Positions 32,290-41,160 of a DNA stretch of 64,000 nt are shown here, piece after piece. The notes beneath the pieces were generated by a model. The model was given only the letters and a program-made list of their open reading frames with translations. It made no database searches and was not told the origin of the DNA. The DNA is from Candidatus Zixiibacteriota bacterium. GTDB taxonomy: Bacteria; Zixibacteria; MSB-5A5; GN15; FEB-12. Each line of letters opens with the position of its first letter. Positions within the stretch are counted from its first letter, which is position 1. The stretch is taken from the NCBI GenBank assembly GCA_017999435.1, contig JAGNLV010000006.1:1-64000 (forward strand), in the 5' to 3' direction. The position numbers and the translations under genes are program-made.

Positions 32290-33366
32290 GTGGACAGGAC
32301 CGAGCAACTCCTGAAAGAGATCACCGAAGCCAACGGCGTGTCGGGGTATGAGGAAGAAGTGCGCCGCCTGATGGCGCGCGAGTTGAGAGAGACTGCGGAT
32401 CGGATCGAGTATGACCGGCTGGGCTCGATCATGGGTTGGAAGAAGGGAACGGCCGACCGCCCGCGGGTCATGGTGGCCGGGCACATGGATGAAGTCGGGT
32501 TCATGGTCAGGGAGATCACATCCGAGGGGTATATCAAGTTTCTCCCCCTGGGCGGCTGGTGGGGTCACGTGGCCCTCGGTCAGCGGATGCGGGTCATCAC
32601 CCGCAAGGGTCCGGTGATCGGGGTCGTCGGCTCCAAGCCCCCGCACATGCTGGAGGCCGAGGAGCGCAAGAAAGTGCTCGAGCTGAAAGACATGTTCATC
32701 GACGTGGGGGTGCAGGAGGGATTCAACGCCAAGGAGGCGCTCGGCATCCAGCTCGGCGACCCGATCATCCCCGATTCCGATTTCACGATCATGGGGAATC
32801 CGCGGATGTATCTGTCCAAGGCGTTCGACAACCGCATGGCCTGCGCGGTGGTGATCGACGTTTTCCGCGCGCTCAAGGGCGAGGGGCACCCGAACACGCT
32901 CCTCGGCGCCGGTTCGACGCAGGAGGAGGTCGGGCTGCGGGGGGCGCAGACGCTCGCCCACCTGGGCGACCCCGACGCGGCGCTCATTGTCGATGTCGGC
33001 ATCGGCCAGGACATCCCGCCCGACGGTTTCAAGAAGGCCGAGAAGCTGGGGGGCGGCCCGGGCATCCTGCTGTTCGACGCCTCGATGATTCCGAACCGCC
33101 GGCTGCGCGATCTCGTCACCGACACCGCGGAGGAGCTGAAAATTCCGTACCACCTCTCCTACATGGAGCGGGGCGGGACCGACGCCGGGCGCATTCACAT
33201 GTCGCGGACGGGCGTCCCGTCGGTGGTGGTCGGCCCGCCGGTCCGCTACATCCACAGCCACAACGGCATCCTCAATCGCGACGACTACGACAACACGGTC
33301 CGGCTCATCGCGGCGGTGGTGCGCAAACTCGACGCCCGGACGGTGGCCGGTCTCACGGAGGTCTGA
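32290..33366 (+). CDS. M42 family glutamyl/leucyl-type aminopeptidase
   Basis: 358 aa. A self-compartmentalised dinuclear metal aminopeptidase (TET type) that trims peptides. Metal ligands are in VAGHMDEVGFM, the Asp of SKAFDNRMA, the catalytic pair in TQEEVGLRGA, and the His of YIHSHNGI. The frame opens earlier (ATG 32251). The GTG at 32290 follows AGAGGAAATGAGG and gives the family start (LLKEITEANGVSGYE), so I use it. cysS follows after 3 nt. Confidence 0.88.
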   Translation: MDRTEQLLKEITEANGVSGYEEEVRRLMARELRETADRIEYDRLGSIMGWKKGTADRPRVMVAGHMDEVGFMVREITSEGYIKFLPLGGWWGHVALGQRMRVITRKGPVIGVVGSKPPHMLEAEERKKVLELKDMFIDVGVQEGFNAKEALGIQLGDPIIPDSDFTIMGNPRMYLSKAFDNRMACAVVIDVFRALKGEGHPNTLLGAGSTQEEVGLRGAQTLAHLGDPDAALIVDVGIGQDIPPDGFKKAEKLGGGPGILLFDASMIPNRRLRDLVTDTAEELKIPYHLSYMERGGTDAGRIHMSRTGVPSVVVGPPVRYIHSHNGILNRDDYDNTVRLIAAVVRKLDARTVAGLTEV

Positions 33367-33369
33367 TCC

Positions 33370-34788
33370 ATGCCCCTGCGATTCCGCAACACGCTGAACC
33401 GCGAGAAGGAGGAGTTCCGGCCGATCGAGCCGGGGAAGGTGCGCATGTACACGTGCGGGCCGACGGTGTATGGGTTCGCCCACATCGGCAATTTCCGCAC
33501 CTTCATGTTCGAAGACTTGCTCCGCCGGTACCTGAAGTACAAGGGGTACCGGGTCTTCCAGGTGATGAACCTGACCGACGTCGACGACAAGACGATCCGG
33601 GACTCGCAGAAGGAAGGCGTATCGCTTAAGGAGTTCACGACCCGCTACGCCAACGCGTTCTTCGAGGACCTCGACACGCTCGGCATCGAGCGGGCGGAGG
33701 TCTACCCGGCGGCGACTGACCACATTCCCGAGATGGTGGAGATCATCAAGGAACTCATCGCCAAGGGGCTGGCGTACGAGGTCGGCGGCAACTGGTACTT
33801 TCGCATCGAGCGCTTCCCGGCCTACGGCCGGCTGGCGCACATCGACCGGGCCAATCTGAAAGCCGGGGCGCGGGTGGCGGTCGATGAGTACGAGAAAGAC
33901 TCGGTCTCGGACTTCGCTCTGTGGAAGGCGTGGGACGAGAAGGACGGCGACGTGTACTGGGAGACGGAGCTCGGCAAGGGGCGTCCCGGCTGGCACATCG
34001 AGTGTTCGGCGATGTCGATGAAGTACCTCGGGCGCCACTTCGACATCCACAGCGGCGGGGTCGACAACATCTTCCCGCACCACGAGAACGAAATCGCCCA
34101 GTCGGAGGGGGCCACCGGCGAGCCCTTCGTCAACTACTGGCTCCACGCCGAACACCTCATAGTCGAGGGGCGGAGAATGGCGAAGTCGTTCGGCAATTAC
34201 TACCTGCTGCGCGATCTGCTGGCCCGGGGGCACAGCGGCGCCCAGACGCGCTACGTGCTCATCTCGACCCACTACCGCCAGCAGCTCAACTTTACGTTCC
34301 AGGGGCTCGAGGCGGCCAAGAGCGCGCTGGAGCGCTACAACGACTTCATCGCCAATCTCGAGGACTACGCCGGGGGCGCGGCCTCCGGCGGCGCGGCCGA
34401 GGCGATCACCGCCCGCATGCTGGCCGGGTTTGAGGAGGCGCTGGACGACGACCTGAACATCTCGGGCGCGCTGGCGGCCGTGTTCGATTTCGTCCGCGAC
34501 ATCAACCGGCTGCGGGCCGAGGGAACGCTCGCGGCCGAGGAGCGGGACAGGGCGCTGGCGGCGATCCGGCGGGTCGATACGGTGCTGAATTTCACCTACG
34601 AGCGGGGCACGGACGAGGCCGTGGGGCCGGAGATCATGGCTCTGGTTGAAAAGCGGACGGCGGCCCGCGCCGGGCGCGATTTCGCCGCGGCCGACCGCAT
34701 CCGCGACGAACTGCTCGCCCGCGGCTACGTTCTGGAGGATACGCCGCAGGGGCCCAAAGTGAAGCGGAAGCAGCCGGGACCCCGGTAA
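33370..34788 (+). CDS. cysS: Cysteinyl-tRNA synthetase
   Basis: 472 aa. Class I synthetase that loads Cys on tRNA-Cys. Zinc ligands and the HIGH box appear as MYTCGPTVYGFAHIGNFR; WHIECSAMS and DNIFPHHENEIAQ complete the zinc site. The KMSKS loop reads GRRMAKSFGN: Arg replaces the first Lys and Ala the first Ser, keeping the catalytic second Lys. The C-terminal domain binds the tRNA. The next feature is tRNA-Thr from its own promoter. Confidence 0.94.
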   Translation: MPLRFRNTLNREKEEFRPIEPGKVRMYTCGPTVYGFAHIGNFRTFMFEDLLRRYLKYKGYRVFQVMNLTDVDDKTIRDSQKEGVSLKEFTTRYANAFFEDLDTLGIERAEVYPAATDHIPEMVEIIKELIAKGLAYEVGGNWYFRIERFPAYGRLAHIDRANLKAGARVAVDEYEKDSVSDFALWKAWDEKDGDVYWETELGKGRPGWHIECSAMSMKYLGRHFDIHSGGVDNIFPHHENEIAQSEGATGEPFVNYWLHAEHLIVEGRRMAKSFGNYYLLRDLLARGHSGAQTRYVLISTHYRQQLNFTFQGLEAAKSALERYNDFIANLEDYAGGAASGGAAEAITARMLAGFEEALDDDLNISGALAAVFDFVRDINRLRAEGTLAAEERDRALAAIRRVDTVLNFTYERGTDEAVGPEIMALVEKRTAARAGRDFAAADRIRDELLARGYVLEDTPQGPKVKRKQPGPR

Positions 34789-34792
34789 AACC

Positions 34793-34823
34793 TTGACACT
34801 TTCGGCCCGCGGGCGCGTACATT
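34793..34823 (+). promoter_or_regulatory. Promoter of tRNA-Thr
   Basis: TTGACA (34793-34798) and TACATT (34818-34823) are separated by 19 nt. Expected start is about 7 nt before the tRNA. Confidence 0.65.
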
Positions 34824-34836
34824 AACGGAGTTGCAC

Positions 34837-34909
34837 GCCGGTGTAGCTCAGCTGGTAGAGCAACTGATTTGTAATCAGTAGGTCGGGGGTTCGAATCCCT
34901 TCACCGGCT
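34837..34909 (+). tRNA. tRNA-Thr (anticodon UGU)
   Basis: 73 nt. The acceptor stem is GCCGGTG (34837-34843) with CACCGGC near the 3' end. The D arm has GCTCAGCTGGTAGAGC. The anticodon arm ACTGA-TTTGTAA-TCAGT gives anticodon TGT (Thr, ACA codons). The T arm has GGTTCGAATCC. The 3' CCA is not encoded. No terminator with a T-tract follows, and the ABC transporter gene begins 115 nt downstream. Confidence 0.97.
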
Positions 34910-35024
34910 TTGATTGCGGCAGGGTGCGGGCGGCGAAGGCAGGACCCGGGGGGAGCGGCGGACAACCGCGCGCCGGCGGCCGGGAACCCCGGGTTTGCGG
35001 AAAACCAAATCGGGCGGAAGATCT

Positions 35025-35969
35025 ATGAACGTTATCGACAGTCAGGATCTGACCAAGGTCTACAGCGGCGGACTCCGCCAGCGCGGGATTGTGGCCCTCG
35101 AGGCGGTGAACATCTCGGTGGCCGAAGGGGAGATCTTCGGCCTCCTCGGTCCGAACGGGGCGGGCAAGACGACGTTTCTCAAGGTCGTCCTGGGGATCAC
35201 CCGGCTCACCTCGGGCAACGTCATCGTCAGCGGGCACAAGCCCACCGACGCGCGGTCGCGGCAGCGCCTGGGGTACCTGCCCGAGAACCATCGCTTTCCC
35301 AGCCACCTGACCGGCCTCGGCCTGATGATCGCGACCGGGCGGCTGTTCAGGATGAGCGCCGCCGAGACCCGGTCGCGCGCCGCCAACCTCCTCCACCTGG
35401 TGGGCATGGACCGGTGGGGGGACACCAAGCTCAAGAAGTACTCGAAAGGGATGCAACAGCGCATCGGCATCGCCCAGGCGCTCGTCTCCGACCCGGATAT
35501 CCTGCTCCTGGACGAGCCGACCGACGGCGTCGACCCGGTCGGCAAGGTCGAGATCCGCGAGGTGCTCCGGACGATCCGGGCCGAGGGCAAATCGATCGTG
35601 CTCAATTCCCACCTTCTGTCGGAGGTGGAGTCGGTGGCCGACCGGGTGGCGATCCTCAACCGCGGGCGGCTCGTCAAGACGGCGACCGTCGAGGAACTCA
35701 CCAGCCGGCGGAGCCAGTTTGAAATCGAGGCCGCGATCGGCAACCTCCTGTTCAGTCTCCCGGAGGGCATGGGCAAGATCATCAAACTCTCGGCCCGCGG
35801 GATGATCGTCGAACTGGAAAGCGAAGAGGACATCAACTGGGTGATCGACGAGCTGCGCATCAAGAAAATTCCGATCCGGATGATCCGCCCCATGCGCATC
35901 ACGCTCGAGCAATCGTTCATCGAGACCATCACGACCCCCGAACCGCCATCCACGGAGGCCGGCATATGA
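35025..35969 (+). CDS. ABC transporter ATP-binding protein
   Basis: 314 aa. Walker A is GPNGAGKTT, the signature YSKGMQQRIGIAQAL, Walker B DILLLDEPTDGVD, and the switch His lies in VLNSHLLSEVES. A C-terminal regulatory part of about 80 residues follows, as in ABC-2 type (NatA/CcmA-like) exporters. With the next gene it should form a drug, lipid or polysaccharide efflux pump; the substrate is unknown. A longer frame starts upstream, but the ATG at 35025 has a GGAAG site and fits the family. Confidence 0.88.
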   Translation: MNVIDSQDLTKVYSGGLRQRGIVALEAVNISVAEGEIFGLLGPNGAGKTTFLKVVLGITRLTSGNVIVSGHKPTDARSRQRLGYLPENHRFPSHLTGLGLMIATGRLFRMSAAETRSRAANLLHLVGMDRWGDTKLKKYSKGMQQRIGIAQALVSDPDILLLDEPTDGVDPVGKVEIREVLRTIRAEGKSIVLNSHLLSEVESVADRVAILNRGRLVKTATVEELTSRRSQFEIEAAIGNLLFSLPEGMGKIIKLSARGMIVELESEEDINWVIDELRIKKIPIRMIRPMRITLEQSFIETITTPEPPSTEAGI

Positions 35970-36754
35970 GAGGGCTGCTCCAGGATACGTTCAAGGAAAT
36001 GGTCGAGCGCAAGCTGATCTGGATTTACGTGGCGGTGACGGTGATCGCGGTGCTGATGACGATCGCCTCCCACTCGATGAAGATCGAAATCAACATGAAT
36101 TCCGGAAGCGAGGATCCCATCGCGAGCCTGGCCCAGAAAGTGGCCGTGGGGGCGATGGACACCTACTTTTCGTTTCTCGTTTTCCTGACCGTCATGGGCA
36201 CGGCCGGCCTGATTCCGTCGATGCTGGTCCGGGGGCGGGCGGAGTACTACCTGTCGAAGCCGGTATCGCGCGCCGCGCTGCTCCTGTACAAGCTGTTCAG
36301 CATCTGGGCGGTGTACGGCGCGACGATCGTGGCCGGCGGGCTGGTGACTTTCCTGGCATTCTACGCGGCCTGGGGGTTTGCCGACGTCCGGCTGCTCTAC
36401 ATCTTCGCGCTCAACATGGCCGCCCTCTTCGTCTGGCTGAGCGTGACCGCTTTCTCCGGCATCCTGACCGGATCGTTCGCGGTGAGCATCATGATGGCGT
36501 TCGTGATGTGGATCGCCCAGGTCCTCCTGCAGTACCACGAGGCCGTGCAAAATGTCATCGACAGCCGGTTCGTCACCGGGATCGTGAGCGGGCTGTACTA
36601 CGTTCTGCCGAAAACGAGCCAGCTCGGCGAGGTCACCCAAAGCCTCGCCCTCGGGCGGCCGGTGGAATCCTGGTTGCCGCTCTGGTCGAGCCTGCTCTTT
36701 GCGGTCGTCCTGGTCGGGATTACGGTGGCGATGTTTGAGCGAAAGGACTACTAG
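35966..36754 (+). CDS. ABC-2 type transporter permease
   Basis: 262 aa with about six membrane helices, starting with GLLQDTFKEMVERKLIWIYV, a typical ABC-2 opening (cytoplasmic elbow helix then first span). A long extracytoplasmic loop sits between helices 1 and 2. The ATG overlaps the ATPase stop (ATGA), so the two subunits are coupled. Confidence 0.82.
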   Translation: MRGLLQDTFKEMVERKLIWIYVAVTVIAVLMTIASHSMKIEINMNSGSEDPIASLAQKVAVGAMDTYFSFLVFLTVMGTAGLIPSMLVRGRAEYYLSKPVSRAALLLYKLFSIWAVYGATIVAGGLVTFLAFYAAWGFADVRLLYIFALNMAALFVWLSVTAFSGILTGSFAVSIMMAFVMWIAQVLLQYHEAVQNVIDSRFVTGIVSGLYYVLPKTSQLGEVTQSLALGRPVESWLPLWSSLLFAVVLVGITVAMFERKDY

Positions 36755-36810
36755 CCGGCGGCCGCCCGGCCCGGCGGCGCGGCCGGCCACCCGGCTGCGG
36801 AGAGACAACG

Positions 36811-37326
36811 ATGAGCGAGCCGCACGACAAACCCGATATCCTCGAACCGTTCCGCATCGCCCGACGGCTCGAGACCGAGGGCCGGGCGTTTTTCGAAGAG
36901 GCCGCCCGCAAGGCGGAGAGCGACCTGGTCCGGCAGACCTTCCAGTTTCTCGCCGCCGAGGAAATCCGCCACATCGAGAAAATTGACAAATTCGTCCGGT
37001 CGCTGGAAATATCGGAGGGCCGGGAGGTGCCGGAGATCGAGGATTCCAACGCCGAAGCGAAGCTGGCGGAATTCAACAACCGCCTCGCCGCGCTCCGGGA
37101 CACCATCTCCCCGAGCGCCTCCGACGTCGAGGCCTACCGGTTTGCGATCAAATTCGAAAACGGAGCCGAGGAGTTCTACCTCGAGAAAATGAACGAGGCG
37201 GAGGACCCCCGGATCAAGCGCTTCTACAAGTGGCTGATCGACGAGGAGACGATGCACGCCCGGCTGCTGCGGTCCTGCCTGAATTTCGCCTGCGATCCAG
37301 CCGAGTGGTTTCGCCGGCACCGGTAG
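36811..37326 (+). CDS. Ferritin-like diiron protein (rubrerythrin-type)
   Basis: 171 aa, all helical. Two Glu/ExxH pairs typical of ferritin-like four-helix bundles are visible: E..(about 25-34, ETEGRAFFEEAA) with AAEEIRHIEKI, and ENGAEEFYLEKM with DEETMHARLL. These should bind two irons. There is no rubredoxin (CxxC) tail, so it is closer to the ferritin-like domain alone. The role is probably peroxide or iron handling. A second such gene is at 40586-41092. Confidence 0.75.
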   Translation: MSEPHDKPDILEPFRIARRLETEGRAFFEEAARKAESDLVRQTFQFLAAEEIRHIEKIDKFVRSLEISEGREVPEIEDSNAEAKLAEFNNRLAALRDTISPSASDVEAYRFAIKFENGAEEFYLEKMNEAEDPRIKRFYKWLIDEETMHARLLRSCLNFACDPAEWFRRHR

Positions 37327-37370
37327 CCGCGCAGCCGGCAGCGGGGCGGTTCCTGCCGGTCAGCCGGGGC

Positions 37371-37399
37371 TTTACACCGCCCCGCGCGCGCCCTATATT
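37371..37399 (+). promoter_or_regulatory. Promoter of the M20 peptidase operon
   Basis: TTTACA (37371-37376) and TATATT (37394-37399) are separated by 17 nt. Expected start is near 37406. Confidence 0.65.
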
Positions 37400-37441
37400 C
37401 TCCCTGCGTTGACTGCGGAATGCAAACCAAGGAGTAATGCC

Positions 37442-38815
37442 ATGACCCCGCTTGATTACCTCACTGCGCACGAGAAAGACCGCATGGACCAGTTGTTCGA
37501 GTTTCTCCGCTTCCCTTCGGTCTCGGCCAAATCCGCGCACCAGCCGGACATGCAGGCGTGCGCCCAGTGGCTCGCCGACCACTTCACGGGCCTGGGTTTC
37601 CGGGCGGCGGTGCACCCGACCGGCGGGCACCCGCTCGTGTACGCCGAATACGCGGTTGACCGGCGCCTCCCGACCGTCCTCTACTACGGCCACTACGACG
37701 TCCAGCCGCCGGAACCGCTCAATCTCTGGCAAAGCCCGCCCTTTCAGCCGGAAATCCGCGACGGCATGATCTGCGCCCGCGGCGCCACCGATGACAAGGG
37801 GCAGTTGTTCGCCCACATCAAGGGACTGGAGGCGATCCTCAGGAGCGAGGGGCGGCTGCCGGTAAACGTGAAATTCCTCGTCGAGGGAGAGGAAGAGGTC
37901 TCGTCGGCCAATCTGCCCAAGTGGCTGAAGGCGAACAAGAAGCTTTTGGCCGCCGATATCGTCGTCGTCTCCGACTCCAGCCAGTTCAGCAAGACGCTGC
38001 CGGCGGTCACCTACGGTCTGCGCGGCATCGTCGCCATGGAGCTGTTCGTTCTCGGCCCCAAGCGCGATCTGCATTCGGGCACGTTCGGCGGCGCGGTCGC
38101 CAACCCCGCCAATATTCTCTGCCAGATTGTCGGACGGCTGCACGACGCGAACGGCCGGATCACGGTGCCGGGGTTCTACAAAGACGTCGCCCCGCCCGCC
38201 AAGTGGGAACGCGCCCAGTTCAAGAAGCTGCCCTTCAGCGAGGCGCAGTACATGAAGATGGTCGGCATTCCGGCGCTGCACGGCGAGCGGGGGTGGAACA
38301 CCTTCGAACGCACCTGGGTGCGGCCGACGCTCGATGTGAACGGGATCACGGCCGGGTACCAGGGGGAAGGGGCGAAGACAGTGCTGCCGTCGTACGCCTC
38401 CTGCAAGATCACCTGCCGGCTGGTGCCGGCGCAGAAGCCGACGGATATTCTGCAGAAGGTCGAGGCGTACATCAGGAAGATTGCGCCGAAGTCGGTGCGG
38501 ATCGAGCTGAAGAAATCCGGGGGGGCGCCCGCGGTCGTGGTGCCGACCGACGGCCCGTGGCTGGAGGCGGCCGCGCGCGCGCTCAAAAAGGGTTTCGGCA
38601 AGGCCCCGGTGTTTATCCGGGAAGGCGGCTCGATTCCGATCGTGGGCGATTTCAAGGAAATCCTCGGCCTGGACACGCTCCTGCTCGGGTTCGGCCAGAA
38701 CGATGACAACACCCATTCCCCGAACGAGCATTTCCGGGTTGTGGATTTTGAGCGGGGCTGCCGGACCGCGGCCGTGCTTCCCCACGAACTCGCGCGCGCG
38801 GCCGAGGCGAAGTGA
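37442..38815 (+). CDS. M20 family dipeptidase
   Basis: 457 aa. Metal ligands and catalytic residues are visible: YYGHYDVQPPE (His, Asp), ARGATDDKGQL (bridging Asp), EGEEEVSS (general base and ligand Glu), and the closing NEHFRV His. The dimerisation domain sits in the middle (about 190-330). These enzymes split short peptides, often carnosine-like or acylated. AAGGAG lies 7 nt before the ATG at 37442. Confidence 0.88.
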   Translation: MTPLDYLTAHEKDRMDQLFEFLRFPSVSAKSAHQPDMQACAQWLADHFTGLGFRAAVHPTGGHPLVYAEYAVDRRLPTVLYYGHYDVQPPEPLNLWQSPPFQPEIRDGMICARGATDDKGQLFAHIKGLEAILRSEGRLPVNVKFLVEGEEEVSSANLPKWLKANKKLLAADIVVVSDSSQFSKTLPAVTYGLRGIVAMELFVLGPKRDLHSGTFGGAVANPANILCQIVGRLHDANGRITVPGFYKDVAPPAKWERAQFKKLPFSEAQYMKMVGIPALHGERGWNTFERTWVRPTLDVNGITAGYQGEGAKTVLPSYASCKITCRLVPAQKPTDILQKVEAYIRKIAPKSVRIELKKSGGAPAVVVPTDGPWLEAAARALKKGFGKAPVFIREGGSIPIVGDFKEILGLDTLLLGFGQNDDNTHSPNEHFRVVDFERGCRTAAVLPHELARAAEAK

Positions 38816-39594
38816 TGGATCTCGGCCTCAACGGCAAACGGGCGCTGGTCACCGGGGCCTCCTCGGGACTCGGCCTGGCGTGCGCCGCGGCCCTGGCCGC
38901 CGAAGGCGCGGCCGTCACGATCAACAGCCGGAACCGGGAGCGGCTGGCGGCCGCGGCCGAGAAGATCGCGGCCGCGACCGGGGCGCCGGCGACGCTCGCG
39001 GTTGGCGACGTCGCCGATCCGGACGACGTCCGGCGGATCGTGCAGACCGCCGGGGAAGTCGACATTTTGGTCTCCAACTGCGGGGGTCCGGCGGCGGGGC
39101 CGTTTCTCAGCCACTCGCCGGAGGCCTGGCGGCACGGGGGGGATCTCGTGCTCTTCTCGGCCATCAATCTGACCCGGGAGGTGATCGAGGGGATGAAAGC
39201 GCGCGGGTGGGGGCGGCTGATCTACATCACCTCGGTCGCGGTGCGCCAGCCGCTTGACGACCTGATCATCTCCAACACCTTCCGGGCGGGTCTGACCGGT
39301 TTCATCAAGACGATCTCCAACACCTATGCCCGCTTCGGCATCACGGCCAACAGCGTGTGCCCCGGCTACACGGCAACCGACCGCCTGTGGGAGCTGGCCC
39401 GGGGCCGCGCCCTTCAGGCCGGCACCACGCCCGAGGAGGCGATGAAGCAGATGGGCGCGGGCGCTCCGGTGGGTCGGGTCGGAAGGCCGGAGGAACTGGG
39501 GGCGACGGTGGCGTTTTTGGCGAGTGTCCCGGCCGCCTTCATCACTGGAGCTGCGATCCCGGTCGACGGCGGGACGTACAAGGGGCTGCTGTGA
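38815..39594 (+). CDS. SDR-family protein with altered catalytic residues
   Basis: 259 aa. The Rossmann nucleotide site is intact (LVTGASSGLGLACA). The usual NNAG becomes SNCGG. The catalytic Ser is kept in ITSVAV, but the YxxxK motif is replaced by SNTFR: Ser sits at the Tyr position and Arg at the Lys position. The IPVDGG end is normal. A subgroup of SDR proteins annotated as 3-oxoacyl-ACP reductase-like shares this SN(T)xR pattern, and its activity is not established. It overlaps the M20 peptidase by one base (TGATG). Confidence 0.8.
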   Translation: MDLGLNGKRALVTGASSGLGLACAAALAAEGAAVTINSRNRERLAAAAEKIAAATGAPATLAVGDVADPDDVRRIVQTAGEVDILVSNCGGPAAGPFLSHSPEAWRHGGDLVLFSAINLTREVIEGMKARGWGRLIYITSVAVRQPLDDLIISNTFRAGLTGFIKTISNTYARFGITANSVCPGYTATDRLWELARGRALQAGTTPEEAMKQMGAGAPVGRVGRPEELGATVAFLASVPAAFITGAAIPVDGGTYKGLL

Positions 39595-39643
39595 CGGGCG
39601 GCGGGCGCCGCCCCCGCGGGGCCGGAGCCGCGAAGGACGCTTC

Positions 39644-40567
39644 TTGGGACTGACGACCGACCCGGCCGCGGCTGCGCCGGCGGGCGCGAGCGAGGATCAC
39701 CGCGGGTTTGCCTCGCTGGCCTTCGCGCTGTTTACCCACCAGGTGCTCGGGGCGCTGACGTTTCCGGCGGCGCGCTTCGGCCTGGCCACGATCGAGCCGT
39801 TCACCTTCGCCTTCTACCGCTTCGTCCTCTCGGCCGTGGTGCTGTTGGCGATCGTTCGTTTCCGCCGCTGGCGCGTGCCGATCGAACGCCGCGATTTCAA
39901 GAAGATCGCCGGGCTGGGCTGTCTGGTGGTTCTGTTCAACCAGGTCACCTATCTGGTCGGGCAGAGCCTGACCACCGCCAGCCACGGCGCGCTGCTTTTT
40001 GCCACGACGCCGATCTGGATCTTCATTCTGGCGATGATTCACCTGCGCGAGCCGTTCCGGTGGCGGCGGGCGGTCGGGGTGGCGATCGCGGTCACCGGCG
40101 TGATCATCATCATGAGCGCCGGTGGAATCCACCTCGGGCTGAACTACGTGGCGGGGGACGCGATCATCCTCTTCGCGGTCGTGGTCTGGGCCTACTACAC
40201 GGTATGGGGGAAACCGCTGGTCCGCAGGTACGGGGCAGTGCGGGTCACCGCGTACGCGCTGGCATCCGGTTCGCTCCTGTACTTCCCGTTCGGGCTCTAC
40301 CGCGCGGTCACGTTCGACTATGGCGGCGTCGTCGTCGCGGCGTGGCTCTCGGTGGGCTACGTGGCGATCGGCACGTCGGTGGTGGCCTACATCCTCTGGT
40401 ACTGGCTGCTCAAACACATGGAGGCGTCGCGGCTGGCGGTCTACCACAACATCCAGCCGATTGTCGCCTCGCTCGTCGCCTGCGTGTTTCTCAACGAGCC
40501 GCTGGGCTGGCCGTTCGTGATCGGCGGGGCGGTGGTGCTCGGCGGCGTGATTCTCACCGAGGTCTAG
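39644..40567 (+). CDS. EamA/DMT-superfamily transporter
   Basis: 307 aa from the TTG at 39644. Ten hydrophobic segments form two EamA repeats (about 25-150 and 165-300), as in drug/metabolite exporters of the RhaT/YdcZ group. The second repeat ends with VFLNEPLGWPFVIGGAVVLGGVILTEV, a typical EamA close. The substrate is unknown. A GAAGGA site precedes the TTG. The frame runs further upstream inside the SDR gene. It ends 18 nt from a convergent ferritin-like gene. Confidence 0.82.
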   Translation: MGLTTDPAAAAPAGASEDHRGFASLAFALFTHQVLGALTFPAARFGLATIEPFTFAFYRFVLSAVVLLAIVRFRRWRVPIERRDFKKIAGLGCLVVLFNQVTYLVGQSLTTASHGALLFATTPIWIFILAMIHLREPFRWRRAVGVAIAVTGVIIIMSAGGIHLGLNYVAGDAIILFAVVVWAYYTVWGKPLVRRYGAVRVTAYALASGSLLYFPFGLYRAVTFDYGGVVVAAWLSVGYVAIGTSVVAYILWYWLLKHMEASRLAVYHNIQPIVASLVACVFLNEPLGWPFVIGGAVVLGGVILTEV

Positions 40568-40585
40568 CCCCGGCCGCCAGCCGGC

Positions 40586-41092
40586 CTACCGGCCTTCCCA
40601 GCTCATGAAGCTCTTGTAGTTCTGCGAGGCGGCGAACCCGGCCGGATCGGCGAGGAACTGGAGCATGTTGTCGATCATGTAGATGTGGGCCTGCTCCTCA
40701 TCGGCGATCCGCGTGAGCATGTCTTTCCGAACCGGGTCGGAAGTCGCCGCCGCCGCTTCGCGGTACATCTTCTCCGACTTGATCTCCACCTCGCGGGCCT
40801 GTTTCCAGACCTCGCGTTTGGTGTCGCCGCCGAGCTTCTCCCGGCCTTCCTGAATCATCTCGCGGAAGATGCTCTTGAGGGTCATGACCGTTTTGCCGCG
40901 CGGGGCGAGGTCGGCCGGCGACGCGTCTTCGCCCCCCTTGAGTTTCTTGAACACGTGGTAGTGGCGGTGCTCCTCGTCGGCGAGGGTGAGGAAAATCTGC
41001 CGGACATGCAGGTTGGCGGCCTGGTCGGCACTGTTCCGGTAGTACGCACGGCCGTCGAGCTCCATCTGAATGGCGAAATCGAGTATATCCAT
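40586..41092 (-). CDS. Ferritin-like diiron protein (rubrerythrin-type)
   Basis: 168 aa, helical. ExxH pairs: AIQMELDGRAYYRNSA with LADEEHRHYHVF, and REVEIKSEKMYREAA with IADEEQAHIYMID. It lacks a CxxC rubredoxin domain. It is a paralogue of the protein at 36811-37326 by fold and layout, with modest residue identity by eye. It is probably transcribed after the M29 peptidase (68 nt gap). Confidence 0.8.
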   Translation of the reverse strand: MDILDFAIQMELDGRAYYRNSADQAANLHVRQIFLTLADEEHRHYHVFKKLKGGEDASPADLAPRGKTVMTLKSIFREMIQEGREKLGGDTKREVWKQAREVEIKSEKMYREAAAATSDPVRKDMLTRIADEEQAHIYMIDNMLQFLADPAGFAASQNYKSFMSWEGR

Positions 41093-41160
41093 ATGACCCC
41101 TGTTCCTGGGTGTGGGTTTGTCCGTGGGGCAGAGGGCGGGGGCCGGACCGGCCCCGCCGC

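Noticed and set aside
34875-35912. 345-codon open frame on the minus strand
   Set aside because: It is opposite the ABC ATPase with intact Walker motifs and also runs into the tRNA.
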